A DNA stretch of 64,000 nt from Bryopsis sp. KO-2023 (Eukaryota; Chlorophyta; Ulvophyceae; Bryopsidales; Bryopsidaceae): the NCBI GenBank assembly GCA_030272585.1, contig BSYQ01000006.1, positions 2,877,001 through 2,941,000 of the forward strand, in the 5' to 3' direction. The notes under the pieces are model-generated. The model made no database searches. It saw only the letters and a program-made list of their open reading frames with translations, and had not been told where the DNA came from. The position numbers and the translations under genes are program-made. Numbering within the stretch: position 1 is the first letter of the stretch; the number at the start of each line of letters is the position of its first letter. Of this stretch, positions 24,655-35,505 are shown one piece after another.

Positions 24655-24729
24655 AACTGGATTGGATATCCAGTTGTACATTTTTTGGTCTGTGGCCTTA
24701 AGGCCAAGTTTGAGAACAAGCTTGTTCTC
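24655..24729. other. Cluster of three inverted repeats in the chitinase 3' region
   Basis: Beginning 49 bases after the chitinase stop codon are AACTGGAT/ATCCAGTT (24655-24662 and 24668-24675), a perfect 14-bp palindrome TGGCCTTAAGGCCA (24693-24706) and a perfect 18-bp palindrome GAGAACAAGCTTGTTCTC (24712-24729). They could fold as consecutive hairpins in the mRNA 3' end, or bind dimeric proteins in DNA. Confidence 0.6.
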
Positions 24730-26465
24730 GTTATTGTTTTTTTTGTTCCTCAAATGTGTGTTCCCTGTTGTTAAACCAGGTTGATAAGGGGGAGTTGTGA
24801 ATTTAGATTGTTTGGTATGGGACAACAGTCTGTAGGAGCAACACGATTAGAGTTTGATTGGATGTCATTTTTCGAGAGAAAGTGGCGTTTCGTCTGACGA
24901 CAGAAACTCAGCCTGCGTTTCGCCTGAACAGTTAGGAGATAAAGGGAACAAACGGAAAGAAAAGAACAGAGTGTCTTGTAAGGACTGTTTTACAAGGGAT
25001 CGGGTTGGAAAGTCCCCGATCAAGTCTCGCCTACACATAACACGTTCGCGTCCCCCCTGCGAACGAAGGCAATCTACAGACACCATTCAACATTCCCCAT
25101 ATTAGTGTGGGGTGAGTGGAATGATGCATATGGCAGGGATACCTTCTAGCTAGATTTAGGGGGTGCCTAACAATGTCTTAAAAACCAGATTTGCAACATT
25201 GCTGTTTAGATTAAATAATTTTTTAAAATGAAGGAGAAGCCTTGGCCCCGGGTCTGAGTTGTTGTGTAAAGTTTGAACTGTACACGATAATAGAACAGAA
25301 CGTTCGCAGACGAAGTCACTCCGTAAACTCAAAACAAATAAGGCATCTCTTACAACAACCACAGCCCCTATAAGTATCGCCCCTTTCACTTTCCGACCAC
25401 AATCGTTCAACACACCACAACCACAAGTTCCTCCCGTCATCACAACTCGGCCATTCAGCCGCAAACACCCACGCGTCTCATTTCGTCCCATTTCCCCTTC
25501 TCATCTAACTACCGACTCTATTTTTTCACCACAGAGTTCAATGTTTGCCTCAAACAAAAAATCAAAGATTTTGTAAAATATTAAAATGGGGTAGTGACCA
25601 TAGCCACAGCCAGGATGATAAACTTGGCGGGCTAAAAAGTTGATTTTGGGGGCCGCTCAGAAAAAACCAAGACAGAACAAAACACAAACTTATGATTTTT
25701 TACTTTTTTTCTTTGTGCACCACAAAATCTTTGGCGGCCAGGCCCCCCCCCCCCCATCCCCGCTGGCTACGCCTATGGTAGTGACACACCACACGATTGT
25801 CACTGTGTGCTTATGACAGTTTCACTGGAATTGCAGGATTTATGCTATTGGTTGAATTGGTGGGCACAAGACGTCCCTGGCGACGCTTTGTCCCATACCA
25901 CAAGCTGGGATAGCAGTTGTTTCACAATCAGTGAAAGGGAAAATATCAGTTTCTGTGTTTGTAAGGACCTTGTCCTTCGAACACTCCACAAGGTTTTAGA
26001 GAAAGCCTCACACATTATTGTACTCATTGCGCTTGGCATATCCTTGCACAAGAGACCCTGAGGAAGCCGATTCATGAAGAAGCAAACGCGACACAGATCT
26101 GGACCCAGTTTCTGGAGAAAACAGAAGAAAGCATTGCACATGACCCATTGGCCCAAACAAACAAACAAACAGCCCAAAACAGCCAAAAACAGCCCAAAAT
26201 CCAATCAACACAGGAGACTTTTAAATCACTCCAAAATGAACAGCGCCCTACCATTCACTTTTCCATTAATACTCACACGCCTGCCTCCAATAAATCAGAA
26301 AAGCAACTTTCTTTCTTGCTTCCGTCGTATTAACCGGAAAGAAAAACGACAGGTGAGAACAACGATCGCACTCGTGTGTGCGTTTGGGTTTTGGTTATGC
26401 GTTATTTTGTCGCGGGAGGGGAATCTTTTCAGCTTCGTGATGTGCGCGCAGGGAAAGTTTGAGCT
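24730..26465. other. Intergenic, 1.7 kb
   Basis: No gene could be supported. Part of 25100-25500 is G-poor on the plus strand and a C13 run lies near 25743-25755. The stretch 25800-26200 is more balanced in composition and contains repeated CAAA/CCCAAAACAG units at 26155-26200. It could be an old dispersed repeat, but I see no ends or coding motif. The last 150 bases are the leader of the hibernation-factor gene. Confidence 0.35.
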
Positions 26466-28465
26466 ATGGACGTCTTTGCACGACTTCAGGTTGGCCCCTC
26501 TTGTTCCCATCTAACCCAAGCGAAGGTGAGCTCAAAGTTGCACCTGCGAAATTGCACGTTCGGATCAAGTGCCGAGTCCTTTCGACGTTTGTTAATCGTT
26601 GTCTTTTTGGGTGCAGGCTCGCGTGCATACGTGTCGTTACGCGGATTCCTTGCGTGGTGAGTTTCGCGGAACGCCGCAGAGATCCGCACAGATCTGCTCC
26701 GCCAGTGCGCAACGTTCTTTTGACGAGCGCTCGTTCCTTGTTTGAGAAGAGAGGTTGTGTTGGCGGGCGCGCAGGTGGACGTTTCGCCCCTCAGCTTCGC
26801 ACGGCGTCGAGCCGCGGAGCCGGACGATCCGTTTCGAGTCACAGAAGGCAATCCCCAGTCGTCGCTGCAGCGAGCGCTGGAACAGTGAGGCTCATCATCC
26901 AAGGGCGAAACTTGGAGGTACTAACTGGGACCCCGTTTCAGAAAACAGCTCGACTCATTTCCTGCTTCTTTTCTTTTCATTCTAGATTGGGCACCAGATG
27001 GTGGATAAATTCCAGTCATACTCTCCAGATCCCCCTTCGCCTTGCATCATGTTGCCATTCCGTAATGTACAAACCAAGATGAATGAGTCATGCTCAGTTG
27101 ATTTGCCCTGATTGGTCAAGGTTTCTCACTGGACCAACAGAAACTCAATGCCACATATTGTGACAGGTCCAAAAAAAACAAAAGCATGGCTTACCAGAAA
27201 TGTATTAAAACAAAAACCACTTCATGCAAGGAAAATACAGTGGAAACCGCTAAACTTACTTACATTTAGCAAGTTTGCTTCTCCACTCCTGAATTCCAGT
27301 TTGAGGTCCGGCTGATCGCTGGCTTGGTCCAAATCGGAATTCCATAAGGCGACCATCACCGGACCCCCCATATTATTAGTATTATTATTTTCATTTTTTA
27401 AAAGCACATCGAGATTTGTTTTGTCCCTTTCAGTTGACGGAGGCTGTCCGAGATTATGCCGAGCAAAAAATTTCAAAAGCTGTCGAGCACTATGAGCAAG
27501 CTGTGAAGGAAGTCGATGTGAATATGTCAGTCAGAGGGGGAGATACGGGGACCAAAGGCGACAAGTGGGTTGATGCTTTTTTTTCCTCCCAAGCATTTTT
27601 GGCAACCTAGATTTCAAGGTTTTCTCTGTGTCCTAGAAAGAATTGAGCAAAAGACTCTCCTGCCCGTGTGGTTTGTTTTTTTAACTGAAAACAATTTTTG
27701 GACGAAGCGAGAGGAAAAAACCATGGTGCTGGGATTTTTTTGACATGTTTTTTTCGATCATTGCTTTGAGAAGAGAATGGGATTTGGCATGTTTAGGTTT
27801 CCCTAATGGGTGTTTGTGTTGGAACTAGGCAGCAAAAGATTGAGGTCACCGTGCATACTCTGAGGAATGGGATAGTCAGATCTGAAACTGTCGCAGACAG
27901 CATGTATGCCAGCATCGACTTGGTGTGCGATAAGGTGGGGCTCTCACAGAATTTCACGGTCTCGTGGATATAGCATGGGTGCTTTTTCGAACAACCGGAA
28001 CAAAGAAGAAGAGCATCCCGGTTAATCCTGAACCTGATCGACAAAAACGACCAGCCCGGTTGTTTCTCTTTTGCAACCCCAACAGGTGCCTATCAGCCAA
28101 TCTGACTGAAGGGGTTCGTTTTCTGTCAGGTTCAAAGAAAGCTCCGCAAAGTCAAGGAGAAAGCCATTCTCAAAGGGAAATGGCCTGGCCGTGGCGGCAG
28201 CCGAGGCGGTCCCAAAGTCGGCGAATTGATGGAGCCCATCACAGAAATCGAACTCAACAAGGTGGTGGAGCTCCCGCCAGACATCATCCGAACCAAGTAC
28301 CACGCTCTGAAGGCTTTGACGGAGGAAGAGGCCGTGGAAGAGTTGGAGCGTATGGAGCATGATTTCCATCTGTTCAAGGATGCGAAGTCTGGGGAAGTCC
28401 GTGTGTTGTACAGGCGGAAAGAAAGAGGGTACGGAGTGATTGTCCCAATCGATGAGAGTGCATGA
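26466..28465 (+). CDS. PSRP1: Plastid long-form ribosome hibernation factor (HPF/PSRP1), 6 exons, 271 aa
   Basis: Exons 26466-26525, 26617-26656, 26775-26917, 27434-27564, 27829-27934 and 28130-28465 join in phase. The first 75 residues are Arg/Ser/Ala-rich with no acidic cluster, a typical plastid transit peptide. The HPF/S30AE domain starts at VRLIIQGRNLELTEAVRDYA and continues through YEQAVKEVDVNMSVRGGD, KIEVTVHTLRNGIVR, SMYASIDLVCDKVQRKLRK. The C-terminal dimerisation domain has IIRTKYHALKALTEEEAVEEL, HDFHLFKDAKSGEVRVLYRRK and GYGVIVP. This two-domain layout defines long HPF, which dimerises or silences 70S ribosomes; the plant homologue PSRP1 acts in chloroplasts when translation is down-regulated. 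Residues between the domains are Gly/Arg-rich. Exon 2 is only 40 nt. Confidence 0.93.
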
Positions 28466-29126
28466 GAAGGGCTAGGAAAACGAAAGGGCAGTCGAGTGAC
28501 ATTGAGTGAATTTGGATGGCAAGCGCACATGTCTGTCTGGATGTGTGTGTTTGTGTGTGGCGCTGGGAATGTCTGCCGATGCTTGCCACCACCATGGGAG
28601 GGTGGCTGAAAAGAAGAAAAGAGAGATTATAAAAAGAAAGGATACAAAAAAAGGAATGAGGGTTGTTTTGGTTGGAGTTTTTCTGAGAAGAATTTCTTCT
28701 TAGAAGAGTGCTGTATGATTATGGAGTGTCCTTAAAAAAAAGTATAAAAAAAATGGGAGAGAAGATAAATCCAAAATGAATGACTTCGGGTATGTTTGTC
28801 CGGTTAGGGGGAAACTGGACGGTTTTGAGTGCTGTGTAACTGAATCATGCAAATGCGTAAAACAAGAAAGGAATCCATCCAGAACCTCAGCTCCCAAGGC
28901 TGACTCCCACCTCTCGTCGATGTAGCCAGAATAATTGGGCAGTGTTGAATATTTAAAAAACCTTTTCAGAATCAATGGACAAAAACCACCTTGCATCAGA
29001 CAACCTTTCCAACCGATCTTGATTGGACCCCAGCATACATGCCTTCACTGGATGGCTCAAATATCAAAAATGCATGAAGGGACAACCAAAAGAGTGAATA
29101 ATAAAAAGGCCCCAGTCATTCACCAC
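28466..29126. other. Convergent intergenic region
   Basis: The plus strand is C-poor up to about 28950 and G-poor afterwards, as expected where the 3' flanks of the HPF (+) and GST-like (-) genes meet. A near-perfect inverted repeat lies around 28680-28706. No exon is seen. Confidence 0.45.
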
Positions 29127-31290
29127 TCAAGCGGTGATCGATGACATGATCCATGTGAGATGCGACCGGAGCTGCCGAGCAGCTGGGAGTTTCAAATCTC
29201 GAGGAACCCCGACTCGGTCCCTCAAATACCCCAGTGCAACATACGTCGGTTGGCCCGCCAGAGCTTCCCCGCCCCCCTCCGAACCCACCACCGACAGAGC
29301 ATTCTTTTCCAAACTCTGCTTCTCTTCCACCCCGATTAAAAGTGCATGGGCCACATGCCTCAAAGCACCATCCACATCCTGGTGGTAATCCTCGTTAGGG
29401 ATCGCATTCGGGTTCGACAGAGGTGCCATCACCGGACGACCCTCCTCACCGCAACCTCGCAGAGCGAATTTAGTCACAGCCACACGGTTCTCCACCAGCC
29501 TCTTGCCTGCCAGGAATCGATCCACCGGTGGGCTTTCCCCAGGACTGTAAGGTTCGAACGATTTCCCATCCAGTGGAGACAATGGATAGCTCCATTCGCC
29601 TCCATCGATCCTGGCAGCCACGGGCTCCCCTTCCTTGACCATTTCGCAGCCCCCCAGTTGCGGTGGGAGAGCATGTGCATGGGTGTAGTAATCGGACTTG
29701 GTGGCAATGTAAGTGGGTCGTGCCTCCATAGCTTCAAACCAACGGTCAATGTTTGGGAATCGCCCCTCTCCACGCATGCGGAAGCCTTTGTAGTAAGTGA
29801 TGGACGCATCCATTCGCTCCAGGAAGGGGGAGAAAACGATATCCACCATGGAGAAATCCTCCAGGAAGTAGGGGCTGTCTGTAGCACCCAATTGCCTATC
29901 CACCTCAGACATCGCCGCCTCGAAAGATTTCTTCTGGGATTCTTGAGCCCAAGCCGAGCATAGCCATCCACACCATGCTGAAAAACACGCCCTCTCCAAT
30001 CTGGAAACACCCATAACCATCATCCCACTTTAGAACCCATGCGCTTACTGTTCAATCCCCCCGTCCCCCTTGGTAGTAGGATATGCTTTTTCAAAAACCA
30101 GTAATAAGAAAAAAGGAACAAATTCTGTACATATGGGAGAAAAAATAGCCCCCCCCCCTGACCTGAACAATTTCGAAGCTCTGTCCATCTCTGGAGTGCC
30201 TTCGGCTGGCAGCAGTGGATTCTCGGGGTACTCTTTTTCCAGAATTTTCATGATCCTTTCCGACTCTGTGATGGCATTTCCTTTGAATTCCATCACCGGC
30301 AGCAAACCCATGGGCGTGATTTTCAGGAAAGACGGCTTCTTGTCGCCGTAGCATCGCATGTTGATCTTTTCAATTTCGTAAGGGATTTTTTTCTCCTCCA
30401 GCTGGATCCACACCTGCATGCAACACCTGCAAAAAATGAATCCACACCCGTCCAACAAGAGCCCAACACTTGTCTGACTTGGGGGACAATCATGAGCAAG
30501 TGTGAATCAGGATTTTCTTGTTTTTTCTTTTTTTTTTGGGGGGGGGGAGGGGGGAGCAGGGCCAGAAAATGCGTCTTTCTTAAAAAAAATGCAAATCACA
30601 TCATGAACATCAAAGAGAATTCAATAGTCATCACCAAGAAAAATACCGAAAAAAAATTAAATATTCTTTGATTTTCTTTTCTAATTTTGTTCCTGTGTCA
30701 CGCCAAGTCATAACCACCCCCCTCTATCTGTTTTCTTTCTTATTTTGTTAAAAGCCCCCCAAAAAAAAGGAAAAAAGAGGGGAGGGGGTTGCAAGATGAT
30801 GTATGCATACTACCTTTTGACAGTAAGGACACCATGCAGCATGATCCCTGTACAATTTCACTCGAATCGGCTCATCCTTCCCGAAAGTCCTTTTCAACGA
30901 CAGAGGGTTGGGTGGTCCACTTTCCAAATCATCGTCTTCCACTCCAAGCACACCCTTCTGTTGCTCCACCAAAGCTTCGAGTTCTGACCAAGATGGAGCA
31001 GTGTCTTTGAATGCCTTGGCTTTCATCTTTCTACCAGCAGGTCCGGTCTCCCCCTCGGCCCCCACCAGCTTCTTGATCTGATCGAAAACCGCGTCGGGGA
31101 ATCCACCGGCGGCGGGGACGCGCAGAGAGCGCCGACACGTAGAGTGGGGTCGCCAAGAAGCCAGGGGATTTTTCTTGCTGAAGCTGGAGTGCGAATCTGG
31201 CCTGCAGAGAGTCGCAGGGCTGAAGAGGACACCGTGGGCGGTGTATGGCGCAGAGATGAGCGTTCGGAGGGTGGGGAACATGGCCTGCAC
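29127..31290 (-). CDS. Plastid glutathione S-transferase-like protein with CPYC active site, 3 exons, 533 aa
   Basis: Exons 31290-30814, 30413-30163 and 30000-29127 join in phase. Residues 1-60 are a Ser/Arg/Pro-rich, acid-poor presequence. A poorly conserved stretch follows, then a thioredoxin-fold GST N-domain at about 140-235: [24 protein letters not shown], with CPYC as in glutaredoxins and Cys-type GSTs, TPMGLLPVMEF as the cis-Pro motif and ITESERIMKIL. The C-domain has FSMVDIVFSPFLERM, FPNIDRWFEAMEARPTY and a long C-terminal extension of about 150 residues. The CPYC motif suggests thiol transfer (lambda, DHAR or omega style) rather than classical conjugation. Plants have similar long plastid GST-like proteins whose substrate is not known. 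The gene is divergent from the L18a-like gene, with 299 bases between start codons. Confidence 0.82.
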
Positions 31291-31589
31291 GGTGGCGAGA
31301 CGAACTATGGATGTGGTGGATGGGTTGAACTTCGAGGTCTCGGTGCCAGAATCTCAACTGGACACCCCCAAAGTTACACAACAATCGGATAACCTCGGTC
31401 GCGTCAGAAAAACAAGTAAGTCTTTTGTGATCCATTAGGAAGTCTTATCACCTGATGTGTGATGGGATGCTGCGCCCACGTGATTTCACTTCCAGCCCGC
31501 CAAAAAGCGTTCTGTAACTACTGGGCAACCAGTTTATTCGAAGCAGCCCACGATCGAAGTTGTTTTTGAAATCACTTGCGAACGAAATC
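31291..31589. promoter_or_regulatory. Bidirectional promoter region between GST-like and L18a-like genes
   Basis: The two divergent start codons are 299 bases apart. The segment has moderate GC, a CCCACGTGATT stretch near 31475-31486 that contains CACGTG (a G-box core, bound by bZIP and bHLH factors in plants), and no clear TATA box. Confidence 0.4.
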
Positions 31590-32264
31590 ATGGCGGAGAA
31601 AGGAATGCGTGAGTCCTCGATTCTCGAACTGCAGCATTAGCATGGTGCACGTTGTTTCGCCTCTTTCGAACAAAAACCCCGACAAGACACCTCCTCCCCC
31701 CCGTTTTGAATTTAAATCCCCTTGTGAGCGCTGGATGGGGGGTCGGCAGAAGGGCCGACCCCCCATGGGCGGCCCTTCTGCCGCCCATGTTTTTTCAAAA
31801 ATCTGTTGGATAAGAACGCAACATGGGGGCCGGTGATTTCTCAATGATTAATTGGACCTTGTTTTTTTTTTGGGGGGGGGTTCTTTTTTATTGCAGGACA
31901 GGAACCTCTTCTGGCAACACCCGTGTCTTACCCAGGGGTCCAACAGCCTCCACCACATGACCCTTATCGAACAGTCCAGGGGTATGCAGCCCAACCGCCA
32001 CCCCAAGTCACGTACACAGGGCAACCACAGCATGATGATCAGTGCAGGTGCTCTGCTGGGTGGTGGATGTTTGGCCTGGGTTTTTTTTTGCCCATAGGGT
32101 GGATTATCGGGCTATTCGTGCCCTGTTGCACCGAAGATCGCCAAGACTACAGGGCACAGAAAGCCTGCATCATTGCAATAATAGTTTCTGTCGCAGTCGC
32201 AGTATTGTTCAATGTCTTGGGGTTCGGCATATCTATGGGTGGTGGGTTTGGGGACGACGATTAA
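31590..32264 (+). CDS. 60S ribosomal protein L18a-like small membrane protein, 2 exons, 128 aa
   Basis: Exons 31590-31608 and 31897-32264 join in phase. After a Pro/Gln/Tyr-rich cytosolic head (about 55 residues), the C-terminal half has Cys-containing hydrophobic segments: CRCSAGWWMFGLGFFLPIGW, then IIGLFVPCC, a polar DRQDYRAQKA loop, and CIIAIIVSVAVAVLFNVLGF, ending in an acidic FGDDD tail. The order (Cys-rich, aromatic first segment, RxDYR-like loop, second helix) fits the plant L18a-like family, two-pass membrane proteins misnamed for a distant resemblance to ribosomal L18a. Their function is poorly known. Intron 1 carries the double hairpin at 31737-31789 and a T/G-run tract at 31862-31880. 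Confidence 0.72.
31737..31789. other. Two adjacent perfect hairpins with fully complementary 8-nt loops
   Basis: Hairpin 1 has arms GGGGGGTCGG/CCGACCCCCC (31737-31746, 31755-31764) and loop CAGAAGGG. Hairpin 2 has arms CATGGGCGG/CCGCCCATG (31764-31772, 31781-31789) and loop CCCTTCTG. The loops are exact reverse complements, so the two could form a kissing complex, or the central 12-mers GGCAGAAGGGCC and GGCCCTTCTGCC could pair with each other. It lies inside an intron. Confidence 0.85.
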
Positions 32265-32394
32265 TCGAATCAGTAATTACTATTATTGATTATGTTTTTT
32301 TTGTGGGGGTGGGAAGGGTCAGGGTGGCTTCGTTGTGACATTAAATCAGGCCCTGGATATCGATGCAATTTTTTTTGTAGGATTGCATTATATT

Positions 32395-32424
32395 ATAATA
32401 TATATATATATATGTGTGTGTATG
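32395..32424. repeat. AT/GT compound microsatellite
   Basis: An AT run grades into GTGTGTG downstream of the L18a-like gene, within its C-poor 3' flank. Confidence 0.8.
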
Positions 32425-33889
32425 CGGCTTTTTGAGTTGTAGTCAGTAAGTTTTTGCTTGGCTACTTGGTTTCCTTTGGGGGGGGGGGGTTGATGAGATG
32501 TCAAGGTGGCAACTCATCAACTGAATATATATATATGTAGAGAGATAATGATAGGAACATCGTCTGGTGAGATGTGATGTGTGGGGGTAAACCAGCCTTT
32601 TTTTTGGTGGTTGGGCTGCACCAAATTGTGAACATCTGGGAATCGTGTGGGATGTTGAGTGTAACATTTTAGGTGAACGCCTCCTGCATTTGTGGGGAGA
32701 TAGGAAGGAAGCTTTAGGAAGAACTGTGATAGGGCTGGTGCTGCAGTGTTGATTGGGATTCGAATGGATGAGAATTTTCGCTCTTTTGTGGAGTCCTTTG
32801 AGAGTTGCCCATCATTTCCTGGCTCGTAACGTATCAAATCATTATTTTATATAATATGATGGTTTTTAGGGGTTCTGTGATTAACCCTCATTTGATGGTC
32901 GAATGGCAAACACCACATCTTCACCACAGCTTGACTTCTCGGCCGTTCTGCACCCAACTTGTGGCATTCTGCTGGAGTGTTGGGCACAGCGGCACTCCAC
33001 CCGATTTGTAAGGGAACTCTGACCTGAACAATGCCCCACCCACTCTTAGAAGAAGTGGAATGGATTTTCGTTATTCGATAGATAATGCAACTTCAACGTC
33101 TTCGTTTTCTAATCAACCTGGTCTGCTTCAACAACACACGTACAATGTAAAATTGGATTCCCATGATGGATGTTGTGTCAACAGATGTTGTGAGGAAATC
33201 AGAAACAGAAGAGGAACTCTGGGACTTTAGTTTCATGAATTGTCAAAACTCTGTCTCAAGCTTCCTCCACTCACATAAAATCCCATCTCTTGTCTGTATG
33301 CTTAAGTGAATTCCTGTTCCCACATCCCCATTGTGGTGAATAAAAAGAATCAATCGCTGTTTTCATTATTCGAATATTGGGTGAATTCACCCCTTCAGGA
33401 TTTCAGATCTGTATTCATCAGGGGTCTGGAGTCTTCCTGTCTGTTGGACCTTCCCATCACTTTTTTCACACCGAAAAGTGTGTACCTTGGTTTGAAAACA
33501 CTTTGAATCACCTTCCAGTTCCTTCCACCCATTGGCTGTTTTATTTTCACTAAACAAGTTGCCCTCTGTGCATTCACATTGCTGCTGATTTGTTGAAAAA
33601 CTACCCATTTTGCATCTCAAACAGACCCTCCCCAAGTTTTTTACCGGACGGCTAGGAGCTTTATCTGTTCATCCCATTTTTGTTACAAGGCATCTTAATT
33701 TTCCACATGACTCCATTGGCCATTCAGGTCTAGTGCAGATTAGACCCTCATTCGAGAAAAGCACAGGTGGGCATTCAGGTGCCAAGGGAAAAAGGATTCA
33801 CATTCGAGGGCAAAAAAGGGCATCAGGGTCTACCAACCCATCAGAATCAGTTTTTAAAAGATTTGGGCAGCAAATATGCAGGACACCTT

Positions 33890-33917
33890 AATCCAGAATG
33901 AAGCTTCATTCTGGATT
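33890..33917. other. Perfect 28-bp palindrome without spacer
   Basis: AATCCAGAATGAAG is followed directly by its exact reverse complement CTTCATTCTGGATT. It lies about 550 bases downstream of the Lhcb stop codon. Confidence 0.9.
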
Positions 33918-34462
33918 TGCTGACCACAGTCCACAGTCTATCTGTACCAACTCCACAACTACCTGACAGTCACAACAATTCTACTCCGATTCACAGCCCT
34001 GATATCTGGTCGATTTCACAGTTCTGTTTATGTGTCGGACGTGCTAAGGTTAGGTAACAGTGCTGTATTCAATGAAAGAAACATCAAAGACTTTTTTCAT
34101 TATCAATTTTTTTTCTCTCTAATAATACAGAAACACACGTTTCTCCATTTGACACTCTACAGGGGCATAGGGTGTTCTGAAAGTGTGCAGCTGGACGAGG
34201 TTTTCTTTCAATCTTTCCATTAAGCTTCTTGCCCGTACGTCACATGTATTATCAATCGTAGAACATCGAGAACAAATTCGTCATTGTGTGGGGGTACAGT
34301 TTTTTTTATTCACTACCATTGGAACCTTCAGGACATGCCAGTTACATATCCCCCAACCACAAGTTCTCTTCTCAGAAATCGTCACATAATATCTTCTCAT
34401 TAAGAGGAAGAAAGTAAGCTTCCCTCTATCACTAGGGTGCGATCAGACCACCATTTTCACGC

Positions 34463-35399
34463 TCAGAAAATCTGAGCACCGAAAAACTTGGTGGCGTACA
34501 CGAAACCATTGTTGGCGACGGGATCGGCGATGTGTTCGGCCCAGCACTCGACCGGTCCCTTTCCGGTCTGGAGAGATTGGACGAAGAATCCGAACATGGC
34601 GAACATGGCCAATCGTCCGTTCTTGATCTCCTTGGTTTTCAGTTCAGCGAAGGTCTCTGGATCATCTGCCATTCCCATTGGGTCGAAAGCTTCACCGGGG
34701 TAGAGCGGATCGGTGGCTTCGCCCAGAGGACCTCCAGAGCACCGGTATCCCTCAGCCAGACCCATAAGAACAACCTACAGCGAACCGCCATATTCAAAAC
34801 ACGAACACACACAACATTTTTTGGAAAAAGCTTTTCAGTGGAGGTAGATTGCGTATCATCAACAATTCCAACCTGAGTCCAACAGATCGCCAAGATGGAT
34901 TGAGCGTGCACCAAGGAAGGATTTCCCAGGTAGTCGAGGCCACCCTCCGCGAAGATCTGGGAGCCAGCCTTGAACCAGACGGCCTCACCAAACTCGACGC
35001 CTCCGTATTTCTCGAGGGCCTCAGGGGTCAAGCAACCCACGACGCCCAACATGGCCCAGCGAGCATGGATCAATTCCAGCTCACGGTTGGCGGCGAACGT
35101 TTCCGGATCCGCGGACAGACCAGCGGAATCCCAGCCGTAGTCGCCAGGGAAATCTCCTGTAAGATAGCTTGGGACGGCGCCTTCGGAGTAAGGGCCCAAC
35201 CAAAGGGCGCGATCGGGACCGTAGAACTCAACGGCGGCGCGCGTCACTTGCTTGCTGGCCTGCATAAACGCACGTACGCGCGATTCGTGATCACGAATCG
35301 CGAAACATTGTGCCCTCGGTAGTGCAGGTCGATTTCAAGACTCACCCTGGCGGTAGCCTGGGCGCCAACGAGGGTCTGGGCCATAGCTGCGGAAGCCAT
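34463..35399 (-). CDS. LHCB: Chlorophyll a/b-binding protein of LHCII (Lhcb type), 3 exons, 250 aa
   Basis: Exons 35399-35346, 35259-34873 and 34774-34463 join in phase into 250 residues, the normal Lhcb length. After a short transit peptide comes [12 protein letters not shown], a variant of the WYGPDR motif used for LHCII trimerisation. Helix B is [21 protein letters not shown], helix C lies in [26 protein letters not shown] and helix A is [23 protein letters not shown]; the Glu and Arg residues that bind chlorophyll and form the interhelix ion pairs are present. The tail [18 protein letters not shown] is the usual helix D end. The protein works in thylakoid membranes as peripheral antenna of photosystem II. 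A TATA box lies about 100 bases upstream. Intron 1 contains a perfect 24-bp palindrome. Assignment to a numbered Lhcb is not possible by eye. Confidence 0.96.
35279..35302. other. Perfect 24-bp palindrome in Lhcb intron 1
   Basis: CGCGATTCGTGA is followed directly by its exact reverse complement TCACGAATCGCG. It takes up more than a quarter of the 86-base intron, so the pre-mRNA would fold into a strong hairpin between the splice sites. Confidence 0.9.
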
Positions 35400-35498
35400 C
35401 TTTCAATCAAAACGTTCAAGCGGGGGAAGATGAGACACACGATGTCGAGAGGAGAAAAGTGGGCACAGGATGGGTTGATTTGGAGGTGCCGAATGGGG

Positions 35499-35505
35499 CT
35501 TTATA
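35499..35505 (-). promoter_or_regulatory. Probable TATA box of the Lhcb gene
   Basis: On the minus strand TATAAAG lies about 100 bases before the Lhcb start codon. Just upstream of it are inverted arms CACTCCA/TGGAGTG (35511-35517 and 35531-35537) and an ACGT-core element TGACGTCGG near 35593, a type of site bound by plant bZIP factors. Confidence 0.55.

Larger units (their letters stand above)
32265..34462. other. Convergent intergenic region, 2.2 kb
   Basis: The left part, to about 32850, is T/G-rich with an AT/GT microsatellite at 32395-32424, matching the L18a-like 3' flank. The right part is G-poorer on the plus strand, matching the Lhcb 3' flank. Around 33720-33830 short words such as GGGCATTCAGGT and CATTCGAG recur imperfectly, suggesting a decayed tandem repeat. 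A perfect 28-bp palindrome lies at 33890-33917. No exon is supported. Confidence 0.4.

Noticed and set aside
25800-26230. Segment of balanced composition between genes, considered as a mobile-element remnant
   Set aside because: No coding motif, terminal repeat, target duplication or tail could be identified; similarity to element ends was only impressionistic.
33400-33440. CTGATGA...GAAA on the minus strand, resembling a hammerhead ribozyme core
   Set aside because: The bases between the two motifs do not form stem II, and no matching stems I or III are seen.
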